Assembly (NCBI RefSeq): GCF_000002235.5 | Contig: NW_022145601.1 | Coordinates: 4,895,563-4,959,562 of the forward strand | Reading direction: 5' to 3' | Length of the DNA stretch: 64,000 nt | Source: Strongylocentrotus purpuratus | Lineage: Eukaryota; Echinodermata; Echinoidea; Camarodonta; Strongylocentrotidae | Notes under the pieces: generated by a model | What the model saw: only the letters and a program-made list of their open reading frames with translations | Database searches by the model: none | Told to the model about the DNA's origin: nothing | Program-made: the position numbers and the translations under genes | Shown: piece after piece, positions 12,513 to 25,056 of the stretch | Numbering within the stretch: position 1 is the stretch's first letter | Layout: every line of letters begins with the position of its first letter

Positions 12513-12599
12513 CCTGGATACCTTCACGATGGGAAAGAAACTTTCTAAAGAAACTGAAGAGATGACTGAACCCCCGGAGGATGACAGACCAAGTACAAG
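12513..12599 (+). CDS. NLR leader exon 1c (N-terminus MGKKLSKETE...)
   Basis: Third leader exon, nearest the Death exon. The acceptor is atttcttcttag, the ATG is at 12529, and 71 coding bases end at ACAAG|GTACAT in phase 2. It encodes MGKKLSKETEEMTEPPEDD and ends RPST. It resembles 1b more than 1a. The donor lacks the G at intron position 6 seen in 1a and 1b. Being the closest, it is the most likely to be joined to the Death exon unless upstream promoters choose otherwise. Confidence 0.7.
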
Positions 12600-13138
12600 G
12601 TACATAATGTTAAGCATAAGTCCACCGTGATACATTTCTAGTTGTTAAATTTGCACTGGTCACAGGATGCTAACGACCGTTAGACCATCTCTCACACTTG
12701 ACATTAGTCAAACGACGGCCTCCTTTCAATCCAATCAAAGCTTCGTTATGTAAACACGCAAGTACATATTTAGCCATTATAATTTCCTAAAAGAATATCC
12801 TTTTTGACTCTATTCTGGACTGTTCGCTTGATGTCGTCCCAAGCTGTTCGATGTTATTACATGCAGGGGTTTCTTGGTTGCTACTCCATGAGCTCGAGCC
12901 CGTTATCTTCCAAGTATAGACCATTTCATAGTTAGCACATGGGTCAAATGACCTCCAATATCCACAGATCTTTTACTAATGGAGAAGTCCCACTTTGTGT
13001 ATTTAAGAATACTCAACGCCAAAGTCATGTATGTGCTTCATGAAAAGCTCTTGTTTGCCCTCTTGTATCATAAGAATGTACCGTAGGTGCACACATTAAT
13101 ATTTACTACATAACATGAGCACATATTCCTGTCAGTGG
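12600..13138. other. Intron, nothing recognised
   Basis: Unique AT-rich sequence between leader exon 1c and the inverted-repeat element at 13139. Confidence 0.4.
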
Positions 13139-13397
13139 GTTTTACAATTTTATCTGAAATAACCTTTATCTGCCCATGCGCAGATAGTATTTACGAAAAA
13201 GCTTATTGGTTGGTGATTTAGGCACGATGTGGTCTAGCATTAGGGAATTTTAGATTGAGTGGGCGAGAACACGACGAACGCCGACTGATCATTCGTGTCA
13301 ACGTACTCAACTGCCCATGTTGACTACAATAAGCGACTTCGTAATTAGGATTTGCGCATGGGCAGATAAAGGTCATTCGTACCCAAATTGTAAAACC
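13139..13397. mobile_element. Inverted-repeat element (~260 bp)
   Basis: The ends are reverse complements over about 50 bp with one interrupted stretch. The left end reads GGTTTTACAATTT and then CCTTTATCTGCCCATGCGCA; the right end is the complement of the same two blocks. The size and structure fit a miniature inverted-repeat transposon. Target duplications are not clear. Confidence 0.6.
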
Positions 13398-13793
13398 ATT
13401 GAGACGAATACTCGGATAGTGCTCACGAAAGTTATGTAATCAGTATTCATTTATGCACCAACAGTACATTTATCTGATACACAGCTGGAAGTATTCTTCT
13501 CAAGAGGCAAACAAAAGGTATTTATGAAGCACCTCCATCACTTTGGCAGTGATTATTCTAAAATGCACAGGTGGGAAGTATCCATCGTGTCTAAGATCAG
13601 GGGATATTTTGGGTCATGCGTTCCAGAGCTATTTACGAACTCGCTTATTAGAGATCTTTTATATTTCACTCGACGATATACATGCATGCAGGAAGTAAGC
13701 GTGCACGCGCGCGGACGCGGCAAACTAGTACCGTACTAGATTTAGGAAAATCAAGGTTGGTGCATTCTCGATCGCCGACTGAGACGACGTGAC

Positions 13794-13821
13794 GCATGCG
13801 CAGTTCCTTAAAATGACGTCA
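13794..13821. promoter_or_regulatory. Candidate internal promoter: NRF1-like and CRE motifs
   Basis: GCATGCGCA (13794-13802, NRF1-like) and a palindromic TGACGTCA (13814-13821, CREB/ATF site) lie 12 bp apart. The surroundings (13690-13850) are unusually CpG-rich for this window. Both motifs are common in animal promoters. The site is about 1.5 kb before the Death exon, so a transcript starting here would skip the leader exons. This is motif evidence only. Confidence 0.3.
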
Positions 13822-13968
13822 CACGTTGCAGTCAAAGCTGTCGACGTGCAAATCTAAAAGTCCCTATTATCGTCTATAAAGACGAAATCCCTTGCAATGG
13901 CAGCTGCGTACAGAATCACATGTGGCTCCAATACCTCATTGGTGGACCGTTGGGCTGTTAACCAACCT

Positions 13969-14247
13969 GGGGGTGTTTCACAAAGAATAAGATCGACTTT
14001 AAGTTGGACTTAACTATGGCAAGCTGTTCATGCCACTGTTTGCTCTTACTATTCACTGGCATTGGTCTCTGAACGGACGTATAAATCGTGGTCATACATC
14101 TAACAGAATTTACATTTGTTGATAGTTCATGAATGAAGGACAATATCTAAAGATAATAACTTAGAGACAAATAGTGGGAGCAACCAGTGGCATGGATGGC
14201 CTGTCATAATTAAGTCCAACCCAAAATCGATCTTAGTCTAGGTCCGT
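13969..14247. mobile_element. MITE with GGGGGTGTTTCACAAAG terminus
   Basis: The left end reads GGGGGTGTTTCACAAAG followed by AAGATCGACTTTAAG. The right end (14206-14240) holds the complement of the inner part (TTAAGTCCAACC, ATCGATCTTAGT). The same terminus occurs truncated at 22491-22532, so this is a dispersed family. The right outer terminus is degenerate. Confidence 0.65.
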
Positions 14248-15308
14248 TATGCCATTGGTTCTTAATTCACCACACATCATATTGTTGTTTATTGTTTTTC
14301 ATAACATAAACAAACAAACCTATTCAGAGTGATATGGTTTTCACCCATGTATGTACTGCGATGAGATTGAGAGCTCATAGGCAGCTAACAGGAGAACATG
14401 TATCTAATTCATGTATTTTAAATTTGAATAAAATGTCCAAACAAGCGATTTAAGTTCTAAGAAATATAGGAATATGTCTTGAATTCATGTCCTTAAAATT
14501 TGAATAAAATGTCCAAACAAGAAATATTTGAAGTTATTCAAAAGTAACAAGTAAGAAACATGTTTAAGTCTTGTTGAAATATGGAATTTAGTGAGATGAG
14601 AGATAGAGCCATCAGCGCAATAATTGCTTATAACCCATTTTACAATATCATTGGTACGCATATATGAGTATTTCCCAGTATTTACCGGAAAATTACAGAC
14701 CCTGCATGCATTTTCAATGAAATGACAGAAAAACTTTTTCTAGATGCTCTTTTTATGTTTAGTTGGACTACTAGAATGATTTCTTGATCTTGTACCCAGC
14801 ATTAATGTACATGTATTTTAATTAAGACACCTATATTAGAAAGGGTGTATGTATATAGAAGAAAGTCCCAATTACAAAGGGAACGTATTCTATATCCTAA
14901 GAGAACGCCATTGCAGTTGAAAAATAGAATACTTCTTAATCTAAATGTAAAGCAATGGTTCAGTTCAAATATTTCATATTTCTTTTTAATTGAAATAAAC
15001 ATTAACATGACTAAGTATTTTTGAAGTCTTGAAGTATTTGTAGTCATCAAATTGAAGAATATTACTCGCTCACAAACTGGTGTATTACGGAAATGAACGA
15101 AATGTTAACTCTGTTAAATAATGAATCACCATACCAGTGACATGGAATATCAAGCAGGAAGGAATTGACAATTACCAGGACGTTTCGTTACATTATTCTT
15201 TTGTGATCTGCAATTCATGATATCCAATGAATAGAAGTCTTGATTATATGTATAGTATAACTGTAAATATATATTTTTATCTAATTCTATGCTTCTTATA
15301 TATTATAG
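14248..15308. other. Intron before the Death exon
   Basis: AT-rich, with a short direct repeat (TTTGAATAAAATGTCCAAAC at about 14424 and 14500). Otherwise nothing recognised up to the acceptor at 15308. Confidence 0.4.
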
Positions 15309-15613
15309 TGGTCAAACATCAATTCAAAGAAATGGATTCGATGACGTCATCATCAAAGTAGCAGACGCCATATCAGAAGATTGTGATTTAAGGAGACTTG
15401 GTCTTGAGCTGGGAGTCCAGACTCCTAATATCAGCAGGGCATTGGAGACGAATTGGGCTGGAGGTAAAAAGACCAGTAATGGTAACGTGATGATGCTTCA
15501 GAACTGGGCAGAGACGGTCAAGCTATCCGACCAACTCCCAACTCTCAGAGCAGCTCTCAAAAAGGTGGGCTTACTAGAGGTGGAAGAAACATGTTTCACA
15601 AGCAGCTGCAGCG
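15309..15613 (+). CDS. NLR Death-domain exon
   Basis: The acceptor is tatattatag, with a weak pyrimidine tract, and the donor is GCG|GTAAGT. Entry phase is 2 and exit phase is 1. It encodes about 101 residues (roughly 25-125 of the joined protein). Death-fold features in order: DDVIIKVADAI (helix 1), DLRRLGLELGV (the W/L-R-x-L-A-x-x-L-G-V-like helix 2 block), ISRALE, MLQNWAETV (the family's M-L-x-x-W) and LPTLRAALKKVGL (the L-x-x-A-L-x-x-x-G helix). Death domains mediate homotypic assembly with adaptors, and in echinoderm NLRs they are the usual N-terminal effector domain. No catalytic residues are expected. Confidence 0.85.
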
Positions 15614-16477
<864 letters not shown>

Positions 16478-16690
16478 AACCAGTGGCATAACCAGCTAGA
16501 ATTGATAAACCAAGGGAGAAATCCCACCCAACTGATAAACAACAAGAACTTTGGCAGCCAAAGACAGCCCGGCAAACCACCTGCATATTTCACGCCATTG
16601 GTGTTAGAGGAAGGGGGGGTTCAAACGCCCGGATATGCGTCCATAGGCCGGGTTTATCCTCTATCCCCAAACAGAAACAGCGATACGTTT
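16478..16690. repeat. Dispersed repeat fragment in intron
   Basis: Starts CCAGTGGCATAACCAGCTAG and ends in a G-rich stretch with GGATATGCGTCCATAGGCC. A related CAGTGGCGTAATGAGC start occurs at about 29591 and 38561, so this looks like the end of a dispersed element. An open frame runs through it into the NACHT exon by chance; the acceptor at 16784 excludes it from the mRNA. Confidence 0.5.
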
Positions 16691-16784
16691 TCAACCTACT
16701 CGGCAGTAATTTTGAACCAAGTTTGCATTTATTTTTCTTACTTACATTATTATTTTGCAATATTGCTCTTCTCTATTTCCTCAG

Positions 16785-18325
16785 GTGACGGTGAGGCGAT
16801 GCCAAGTGACATAATGAAGTTGAGAGAACAACTGAAAAGTAGATATCGCAAGAAATTTGGTCAGATCAAAACATCGCCTGTGAACCCTGAGTCATGGACA
16901 GGTCTTCAGCACATCTATGTCAGTCTCGTCCTAATGTTGGGGTTGCGAGGGGAAAAGGAGGAGCCAATAGATTATGATGGGTTGTTTAAATTCATTAAAT
17001 CTGACACACCGACAGGTTTTGTAACACGATTAGCTTTCATTGGAGAAGCTGGTGTAGGGAAATCGACCCTGTTTGCTAAGATAGCTCTTGATTGGGCTGA
17101 GGGTAAAATTCTTCAAGAAATCAATCTGCTTTTTCTTGAATCATTTCGAGAGATTCAAGAGAGCGGATTCTTCGGGGATACTGTCATGGGCCATTTCCCA
17201 GATGATTCAGAAATAAAGGGGGAAAGGGTTGATGAATATATCAGGAAAAATCAGAGAAAAGTCCTTATCTTATTGGACGGACTGGACGAGGCACACATCG
17301 ACATCAAAAAGCGAAATCGCAATGACGCTATCGTATCGATCGTAAGAGGAGAAAGATTCATTGATACCCCAGTCGTCATCACAACCCGTTCTTTTGGAGC
17401 AGATCAGATCAAGAGCATCACGGCGATTAATGACCATTACAGGTTCGGTAAGGTTAAGGGCTTCACAAAGAAAAACATGGCAACATATATAGACAACTAT
17501 TTCAAAGATGATTCTGATTCTGCTTCGACCCTTATCAACTTCATTAACACAAACCAAGTGGTTTCTGAGTACATGGCACCCTTCCCAATATTCTGCAGTA
17601 TGCTATGTAGCCTGTGGAAAACGCCATGTGAACGGGAGAATATTCAGACATTGGAAACATTCTCGCAACTCTTGAAGCGTCTTGTCTTTTCACTTCAGGA
17701 GCAATACTTTTCAAAACCAAATGAATTAGAGGACGGCTATGAAAGCCGCATGAAGAAAGCTAGTGACATTATGAAAGATATTGGTTGTATCGCGTTTCAA
17801 GGTCTGTTGGTTAAACAGCTCATCTTCGATGAAAAGGCGCTGGGCTCATGCACAGAGGCTGCGATTATTGCATGCGAAGTCGGTATTCTTAGCAAGGAAA
17901 TAAGGCCGGCACCCTTGCAAATCAGAGAAAGTCAGCGAAAGCAATTCATCCAAGAATTTTCTTTCCCTCATAAGTTAATGCAGGAGTACATAGCGAGTTT
18001 CTACCTTGCATCGCTGTTCCACGAAGATCGTCAAGAATTCAACAGAATCCTGGCAGCCACTCTTTTAGAAGACTACGAGGAATTCAGATATGTCTTGTAC
18101 TTCACTGCATCTCACGGAGGGGAAGTAGGAAAGTCGGTCTTGGAAGCTCTATGCAATCAAGTTGATGACATGGAGTTCATCATTCAGTGTGCTTTTGAAT
18201 GTAATGATTCAGAAGCCATTGATCCCGTCAGGAACCTGTTGAAGACGACGACACGTCTTACGTTACCTGATAGTCTTTCATTCGCCGCATTTCTCGTCAC
18301 ACTTGAACCAATAGGGAAGGAAGTA
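16785..18325 (+). CDS. NLR NACHT ATPase exon
   Basis: The acceptor is ctctatttcctcag and the donor is GAAGTA|GTAAGT (perfect consensus). Phase runs from 1 to 0. This single 1541-bp exon encodes about 514 residues (126-639 of the joined protein). Walker A is GEAGVGKST (residues 212-220, DNA 17042-17068). Walker B with the NACHT acidic extension is VLILLDGLDEA (285-295, 17261-17293). Sensor 1 is PVVITTRS near 17368. The winged-helix/superhelical part ends in FPHKLMQEYIASFY (about residue 521), the conserved F-P-H-x-x-x-Q-E-Y/F block of NLRs. An amphipathic linker (MPSDIMKLREQLKSRY) precedes the NACHT core. All nucleotide-binding motifs are intact and no frameshift is seen, so the ATPase switch should be functional. 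The domain binds ATP/ADP and drives oligomerisation in the cytosol. Confidence 0.92.
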
Positions 18326-18971
18326 GTAAGTTTCGTGAATATAATTATAGACGTATCTCATTCGCATTCATTTAATTGTAATATTATTATAATGAGGGAG
18401 TTCTGTCGTCTGTTGAGCTTTCAGTAATTACATATGCAAATTTGGCTACAAACAAAAGGATAACTACGCATAATAATATTAATAATAATAGTGGGTTCTT
18501 GTATAGCGCTCATGTCAGTCATATTTGACCCTCCTGGCGCTCCCGTATGTTACTTTTGTTCCAGCCTTCTCACCCATAATCATTATCACTGCCATGTTGA
18601 CATTATATACGTCCTACAATGGGCTTTTATTCCAATGTGTGATCAGTCTCACATGATAACGACAATCGTGTCACCGTTTGTCTCTTCCTCATATACAAAT
18701 TTAAAGAAAGGAAGAGAATAACAATATACGGCTCCTTCAGGATTGAACAAATACAAAAAACTAAGCCAACCAAACGAACTATAGAAAATAGGTCATTCTA
18801 TATCCAATATGCCATCGATATAAACTAACTTGGTGTTTTTTTCCTTTTACAAATAAATTCATGGTAAAGATTTTTTTGTGCACTAATTAAACCATTAGCA
18901 TGGTATGTTTGATTATAATTCTTCAAATTGGTATTTTTAGATCGAATGCTAACATTTTATTTTGTGTACAG

Positions 18972-19163
18972 GTAAGAAGAAGTTCCTCGATTCGTGAAAT
19001 ATTGGGTGTTTGCGAGTTCTTCGGAGCTACCGCATCATCGCCTGATGTAGCAGCGGCAGTAGGACTCTTCACATTGCAGAATTTACGAGAGTTGACCATC
19101 GAAATCGAGCGTCTGGATGACAAATTCTACACAGGAATGTCTGCTGCAGCTCCACAGTCCATG
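18972..19163 (+). CDS. First LRR exon (divergent, 64 codons)
   Basis: The acceptor is tttgtgtacag and the probable donor is ATG|GTTTCT (weak). Phase is 0 to 0. It encodes 64 residues, starting VRRSSSIREILGV; the second half holds QNLRELTIEIERLDDKFY. It aligns with the cassette exons over the whole length: ATASS matches the cassette TASS, and LDDKFYTGMSAAAP matches LSDEFYSTMASEAS. It is therefore an older member of the same two-LRR exon family, with about nine extra N-terminal residues. It is probably the fixed first LRR pair next to the NACHT domain. Confidence 0.8.
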
Positions 19164-19579
19164 GTTTCTAATTATTGTATTAATGTTGATGAATCCTAAA
19201 TCATAATTATCATTATTTCTTAAGGGCTACATGTTATTTGTTGCTTTAAAAAGGTAAAGACAAATTAATTACATTCACGAACAAAATTTCGTTATTTACA
19301 CTCATATTTTCGGTCATTTCTTTTCACAAAGGTGAGAAGTCTAAACGTCATGAAAGGCTTGTAAAACGGGTCTTGCTCTCCTCTTTCTTCAGCTCCACCC
19401 ACCTTCTCTTTATTTTTTATCTCTACATAAGTTATCATCGATATGTAGGTTCTGTCATTTTCTTTCTGTCTCTATGTGGCGGCGCTTGTGACATGAAGCA
19501 AAATCTGACCCCCATTCAAAGTACATTGTATCTGCCACCCTCCAATATAGGAAGAAATCATTTTCAATTCATCTAATTC

Positions 19580-20660
19580 TTCTTGTTCATCTGATTTGTT
19601 TATTCTGGTTAATATTTATTAATTTTTTTCCATTGGGATAAAAGATTATATTTGCACTTCACACACTATAGGACGCAGGTCATTTTTTCACTCGGGATGG
19701 GGCGGAAAATTAATGTTCCCTTGGCACTTTTACAATTCTCCTGCACAATCAGTGGCGTATTGAGCCAAATGTTATAACATCATCACAATTAAAATTAATC
19801 AATGACACATATTTGTAATGTTTAGATCCTCCTTTTTCATTTGATACAACTCTTTTGTCTTATTTGTGCGTAGCTGATCGTAAATGAAATGGAGTCGAGT
19901 CTTTTGTCAACTATTTTTGTTGAAATTATGGAAATGCAAGCATTATTTTTAACAAACAGAGCTTTGTTATTCCTTGCTGATTTTTCCTGATTGAGGTGTC
20001 ATATGAAAGGGTAGAAAATGAACTTTCTAAAAATGTGATTTTATCTTTAAAATTCAGATACCATTCGCCAAATGACTTTTTGGTACCGTCTCTTCAAACT
20101 GATTTTAATCACTCGTGTGTGACATATGCATCATATGAGTTTCCTCAAATGAAAGAAGAGGATCTATGCTTTACAAATATTTGTCATGTATTAATTTTAA
20201 TTGTGATTAAATTATGATAAAACATCGATAATTCTCGATTTCGTTATTTCTGGGACGCACTTTATAACAAAATAGGACTTAAAACGTAGCTGGATAAAGG
20301 CTTGACGGTACATGTATATGATTCGTCAATGTACCAAGCGTATCAATATCAAAGAAAGCTGAAGGGGTTAAACAAAAAATAATACCGTCCGACCCCTCGC
20401 CGAAATTAGAAGACTTCGCATGTCACTGTGTACTAAATGTGCATCATAGCGACCCCCTCCCCTTTATAGGTATATATACCTTATTTACGTTTTCTAGTTT
20501 GAAACTTTGCATTGAGGACTTTTTTGTCCACACAGGTAATTAATCAAAGTCTGACCTCAATGATCACACCTTCTTCCTCTCTCATGGCGATAATCAGTGT
20601 TAATTTACTTTACCAAGTAGATAATTATTCCGATTCCGGGGGAATGCATCTCTTCGTCTA
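19580..20660. repeat. Intron block homologous to 29349-31675
   Basis: Two stretches match: 19580-19740 matches 29349-29500 (ACACACTATAGGACGCAGG), and 20330-20650 matches 31410-31675 (CCCCTCGCCGAAATTAGAA, AATTAATCAAAGTCTGACCTC). Divergence is much greater than between cassettes. The intron after the first LRR exon and the long intron inside the array therefore share an old common origin. The later copy has gained SINE and C-rich insertions in between. Confidence 0.75.
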
Positions 20661-21957
20661 AACATGCTATAAATGTATACATGTACAGGGGAGCAGCAGC
20701 GCAGAGCTCTCACAATGTCTAACCGAGAACATGAATTGCTTTTTCTATTTAGTTAGGAATTATGAAAGGTAGTCAAATAATGAAGTTTTGAACATTTTAT
20801 CGCAAATTTTCTAACGATTTAAAAGCCAAACTTCAAAAATAAAGAGAAAAAGCAACTCAGTGGATTCGCATCTCTTGTAATAAAGCCAAATATAAACAGC
20901 AGGAAGCCGTTCTTATGTAAGACTTGAAAGGCGGTCTTTAATTATGATCATGCTTGAACATAATTATCCATCATTTACAGTTGTATACTCGTGTTATGAC
21001 AATATTGAACACGATGAACAAGCAATAGCCTATCATATTGAAATCATATAACTGTAACTGTCAAATTAACAAGGGTGAGAAGGTAGAACAATACCGCCCA
21101 CAGTCCTACCCCACCCCCGGCGATGTAAATAAGTGTCAACAAAGTGAATATGTTGCTGAAATACATGGATCACCATGGCCTCAATACATATGGATAATGT
21201 TGTCGATTTTATGTGGTTGCTCAACATACAATTAATTACATTAAGTAGTTAGGGGGTGCGCTAATAATAAATTACATCATGAATATTATAGAGAGTTGTA
21301 TAATGTACTTTTTTAAATCTTTACATGATCATATAAAATATTTGATCAGCCAAACCTCGGAAAACATAATTGACCTGCCATCAATCCAAATCCCAACTGT
21401 TCGTGGCAGGTCCGCCATTGCACTCGTTTTGTGATTAATTAGCAAACGAGAAACGGTACGGTTGAGCAACTTACTTCTACTATATTGACGAATGAGACTT
21501 TAACTGAAAAAGGAATCAATATACCTTAATGACACTGTACCAGGTAATGCATATTGGGAAGGTCAAGCATTATGATCAATACCTATTTGTATATAGCTTA
21601 TTAACTAATGAATACATAAATATACTACATGAATATAGCTTGATAAGATAGGAAATGAGAAAGAATGTTTCTGCTGTGCATAATTTCCTAAGTAAACTGA
21701 AAAATCATTTATTTTTCTCCCTTCAGAGAAATTTCATTTCTGAATATTTTACTTCAGCATTTTATATGAAATATAATGATTTGTTAGGTTATTTGGAGAT
21801 CCTATTTTCTCTTTAAATCTGAAATTACATTCTTTGTTCAACAGACCCTGTCCTCTTTCTATTGCCATTTTTATGTATGTATTTATCACATATGACAGTA
21901 TATAACTATCACATACTTACCCCATCTTTCTTTCTTAGCTCTTACCACACCCCCTCT
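20661..21957. other. Intron, nothing recognised
   Basis: AT-rich sequence with no LRR exon. I looked for the SHYARG and DEFYSTM coding signatures and did not see them. Confidence 0.4.
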
Positions 21958-22092
21958 AACTCTCTGTCTCTCTGTCTCTCTGTCTCTCTCTTTCTCTCTC
22001 CCACACGCTCTCTCTCTATTTCTCTCTCTCTCTCTTTCTCTATCTCTCTCTTTCTCTCTCTCTCTCTCACACGCTCTCTGTCTTTCTCTCTC
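21958..22092. repeat. (TC)n-rich microsatellite
   Basis: Pyrimidine tract of CTCTGTCTCTCT and TTTCTCTCTC repeats. It resembles the pyrimidine block found before each long-form cassette and may be its ancestor. Long open frames on both strands here are a by-product of the dinucleotide repeat. Confidence 0.85.
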
Positions 22093-22490
22093 GGTTATTG
22101 TCAAGCTCCCCCCATATTTTCTATTCTCTAATTGTTCCTTGTGTCCCTGCTTTATGACAGAAAATGCTTAGTAGAACCTATTAATGATTATACATCAGTT
22201 TACTCTAATTTCCATATGGTATATATCAAAAGAACAGTTATGTAATGATAATAAATTTTCAATAATTTCCCCTCATCGTTTTGTAAGATTTTATTGTCTT
22301 GCACATAATTATCTTCTGTTATCATAGATTTAATTATTATCTGTTTATATCATTGAGTTGTTATACTTCAATGGAAGAACACATTTTTGAATCTATCTAT
22401 TTAAAAAATAGCATGCATTAAGTTACCTTTGATTGAAGGAAATTAATTATATTATATGGTCCGTTTTATTCTCTTTCCTCTGAACACCAT

Positions 22491-22532
22491 GGGGGTGTTT
22501 CAAAAAGACTAAGATCGACTTTAAGTTGGACT
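22491..22532. mobile_element. Truncated MITE terminus at array boundary
   Basis: The same GGGGGTGTTTC...AAGATCGACTTTAAG terminus as at 13969, cut off after about 42 bp. Within about 20 bp the first cassette intron begins (GATAATACTATTCACTC). The break marks the left edge of the cassette array. Confidence 0.6.
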
Positions 22533-22595
22533 TCTATTTCGTCTATAGTTGATAATACTATTCACTCTTTTCAACCTGTCCTGTCACATCACCAG

Positions 22596-22760
22596 ATTGA
22601 GAAGCTAACGCACAATACGGCAGATCTGGGTTCTACTGCATCCTCTCATTACGCGAGAGGTCTCTGCTCTATGCCAAATCTTCGATCACTGGATCTGGAA
22701 GATGTGGGGCTGAGTGATGAGTTCTACTCAACGATGGCCTCTGAGGCATCAAAATCAAAG
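22596..22760 (+). CDS. LRR cassette exon 1, class A
   Basis: Signature T,N,T,D / D,E,D,G. First cassette of the array; donor AAAG|GTAAAC. Its upstream intron carries the ACTATTCACTCTTTTCAACC sequence of long-form units rather than the deleted short form. Confidence 0.85.
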
Positions 22761-23210
22761 GTAAACCAAACATGAATCCTATTCAAAACGATTTTTGTTT
22801 TGCAAATAATTTTACATTCTTCAAATTCCACATATGAGGTAACTGTTTTTTCATATTAAAAAAAGATAAATTACACATTTTCATTAGTTACGAGGACTCT
22901 CATATCAATATTATAAATAGTTTGGCTATGCTGACAAGGAAAAAGGACTTGTAAATAAAATGAATTTTGGTGTCATAATGATATGAAAGCATATCAAAAT
23001 GTGTTTTAAAACCACGTATTCTACAAATACTATGTCGCATTCTATATTGAAAAATTATTTGAATTTCGTCAATAGTCGCAGGAAATTTATTCTACATGTG
23101 CATGGTAAAGAGACTAATACAACACTTTTAATTTGCTTCAACAGACACTGTCTCTCTTCCAACTATTTATAATTATTGACAATTCTTTTTTTTCCCTGTC
23201 ACATCACCAG

Positions 23211-23375
23211 ATTGAGAAGCTAACGCACAGTACGGTAGATCTGGGTTCTACTGCATCCTCTCATTACGCGAGAGGTCTCTGCTCAATGCCAAATCTTCGA
23301 TCACTGGGTCTGGAAGATGTGGGGCTGAGTGATGAGTTCTACTCAACGATGGCCTCTGAGGCATCAAAATCAAAG
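23211..23375 (+). CDS. LRR cassette exon 2, class A variant
   Basis: Signature T,S,T,D / G,E,D,G, with Val at residue 9. Residue 33 is Gly (GGT), unlike the Asp of its neighbours. Donor GTAAAC. Confidence 0.85.
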
Positions 23376-23825
23376 GTAAACCAAACATGAATCCTATTCA
23401 AAACGATTTTTGTTTTGCAAATAATTTTACATTCTTCAAATTCCACATATGAGGTAACTGTTTTTTCATATTAAAAAAAGATAAATTACACATTTTCATT
23501 AGTTACGAGGACTCTCATATCAATATTATAAATAGTTTGGCTATGCTGACAAGGAAAAAGGACTTGTAAATAAAATGAATTTTGGTGTCATAATGATATA
23601 AAAGCATATCAAAATGTGTTTTAAAACCACGTATTCTACAAATACTATGTCGCATTCTATATTGAAAAATTATTTGAATTTCGTCAATAGTCGCAGGAAA
23701 TTTATTCTACATGTGCATGGTAAAGAGACTAATACAACACTTTTAATTTGCTTCATGAGACACTGTCTCTCTTCCAACTATTTATAATTATTGACAATTC
23801 TTTTTTTTTCCTGTCACATCACCAG

Positions 23826-23990
23826 ATTGAGGAGCTAACGCACAGTACGGTAGATCTGGGTTCTACTGCATCCTCTCATTACGCGAGAGGTCTCTGCTCT
23901 ATGCCAAATCTTCGATCACTGGATCTGGAAGATGTGGGGCTGAGTGATGAGTTCTACTCAACGATGGCCTCTGAGGCATTAAAATTAAAG
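23826..23990 (+). CDS. LRR cassette exon 3, class A variant
   Basis: Signature T,S,T,D / D,E,D,G, with Glu3 and Val9. The C-terminal residues are ALKLK instead of ASKSK (two Ser-to-Leu changes, TCA to TTA), shared with the next exon. Confidence 0.85.
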
Positions 23991-24440
23991 GTAAACCAAA
24001 CATGAATCCTATTCAAAACGATTTTTGTTTTGCAAATAATTTTACATTCTTCAAATTTCATATATGAGGTAACTGTTTTTTCATATTAAAAAAAGATAAA
24101 TTACACATTTTCATTAGTTACGAGGACTCTCATATCAATATTATAAATAGTTTGGCTATGCTGACAAGGAAAAAGGACTTGTAAATAAAATGAATTTTGG
24201 TGTCATAATGATATAAAAGCATATCAAAATGTGTTTTAAAACCACGTATTCTACAAATACTATGTCGCATTCTATATTGAAAAATTATTTGAATTTCGTC
24301 AATAGTCGCAGGAAATTTATTCTACATGTGCATGGTAAAGAGACTAATACAACACTTTTAATTTGCTTCAACAGACACTGTCTCTCTTCCAACTATTTAT
24401 AATTATTGACAATTCTTTTTTTTTCCTGTCACATCACCAG

Positions 24441-24605
24441 ATTGAGAAGCTAACGCACAGTACGGTAGATCTGGGTTCTACTGCATCCTCTCATTACGCG
24501 AGAGGTCTCTGCTCTATGCCAAATCTTCGATCACTGGATCTGGAAGATGTGGGGCTGAGTGATGAGTTCTACTCAACGATGGCCTCTGAGGCATTAAAAT
24601 TAAAG
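24441..24605 (+). CDS. LRR cassette exon 4, class A variant
   Basis: Signature T,S,T,D / D,E,D,G, with Lys3, Val9 and the ALKLK end shared with exon 3. This is direct evidence of neighbour-to-neighbour duplication. Confidence 0.85.
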
Positions 24606-25056
24606 GTAAACCAAACATGAATCCTATTCAAAACGATTTTTGTTTTGCAAATAATTTTACATTCTTCAAATTCCACATATGAGGTAACTATTTTTTCATA
24701 TTAAAAAAAGATAAATTACACATTTTCATTAGTTACGAGGACTCTCATATCAATATTATAAATAGTTTGGCTATGCTGACAAGGAAAAAGGACTTGTAAA
24801 TAAAATGAATTTTGGTGTCATAATGATATAAAAGCATATCAAAATGTGTTTTAAAACCACGCATTCTACAAATACTATGTCGCATTCTAAATTGAAAAAT
24901 TATTTGAATTTCGTCAATAGTCGCAGGAAATTTATTCTACATGTGCATGGTAAAGAGACTAATACAACACTTTTAATTTGCTTCAACAGACACTGTCTCT
25001 CTTCCAACTATTTATAATTGTTGACAATTCTTTCTTTTTTCCTGTCACATCACCAG

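Noticed and set aside
16502..16784. N-terminal extension of the NACHT reading frame
   Set aside because: The open frame crosses a dispersed repeat and a good acceptor at 16784 whose phase fits the Death exon; the extension starts at a non-ATG codon and resembles no domain.
21862..22131. Ser/Leu-rich and Arg/Glu-rich open frames on both strands
   Set aside because: By-product of the (TC)n microsatellite, which has no stop codons in several frames.
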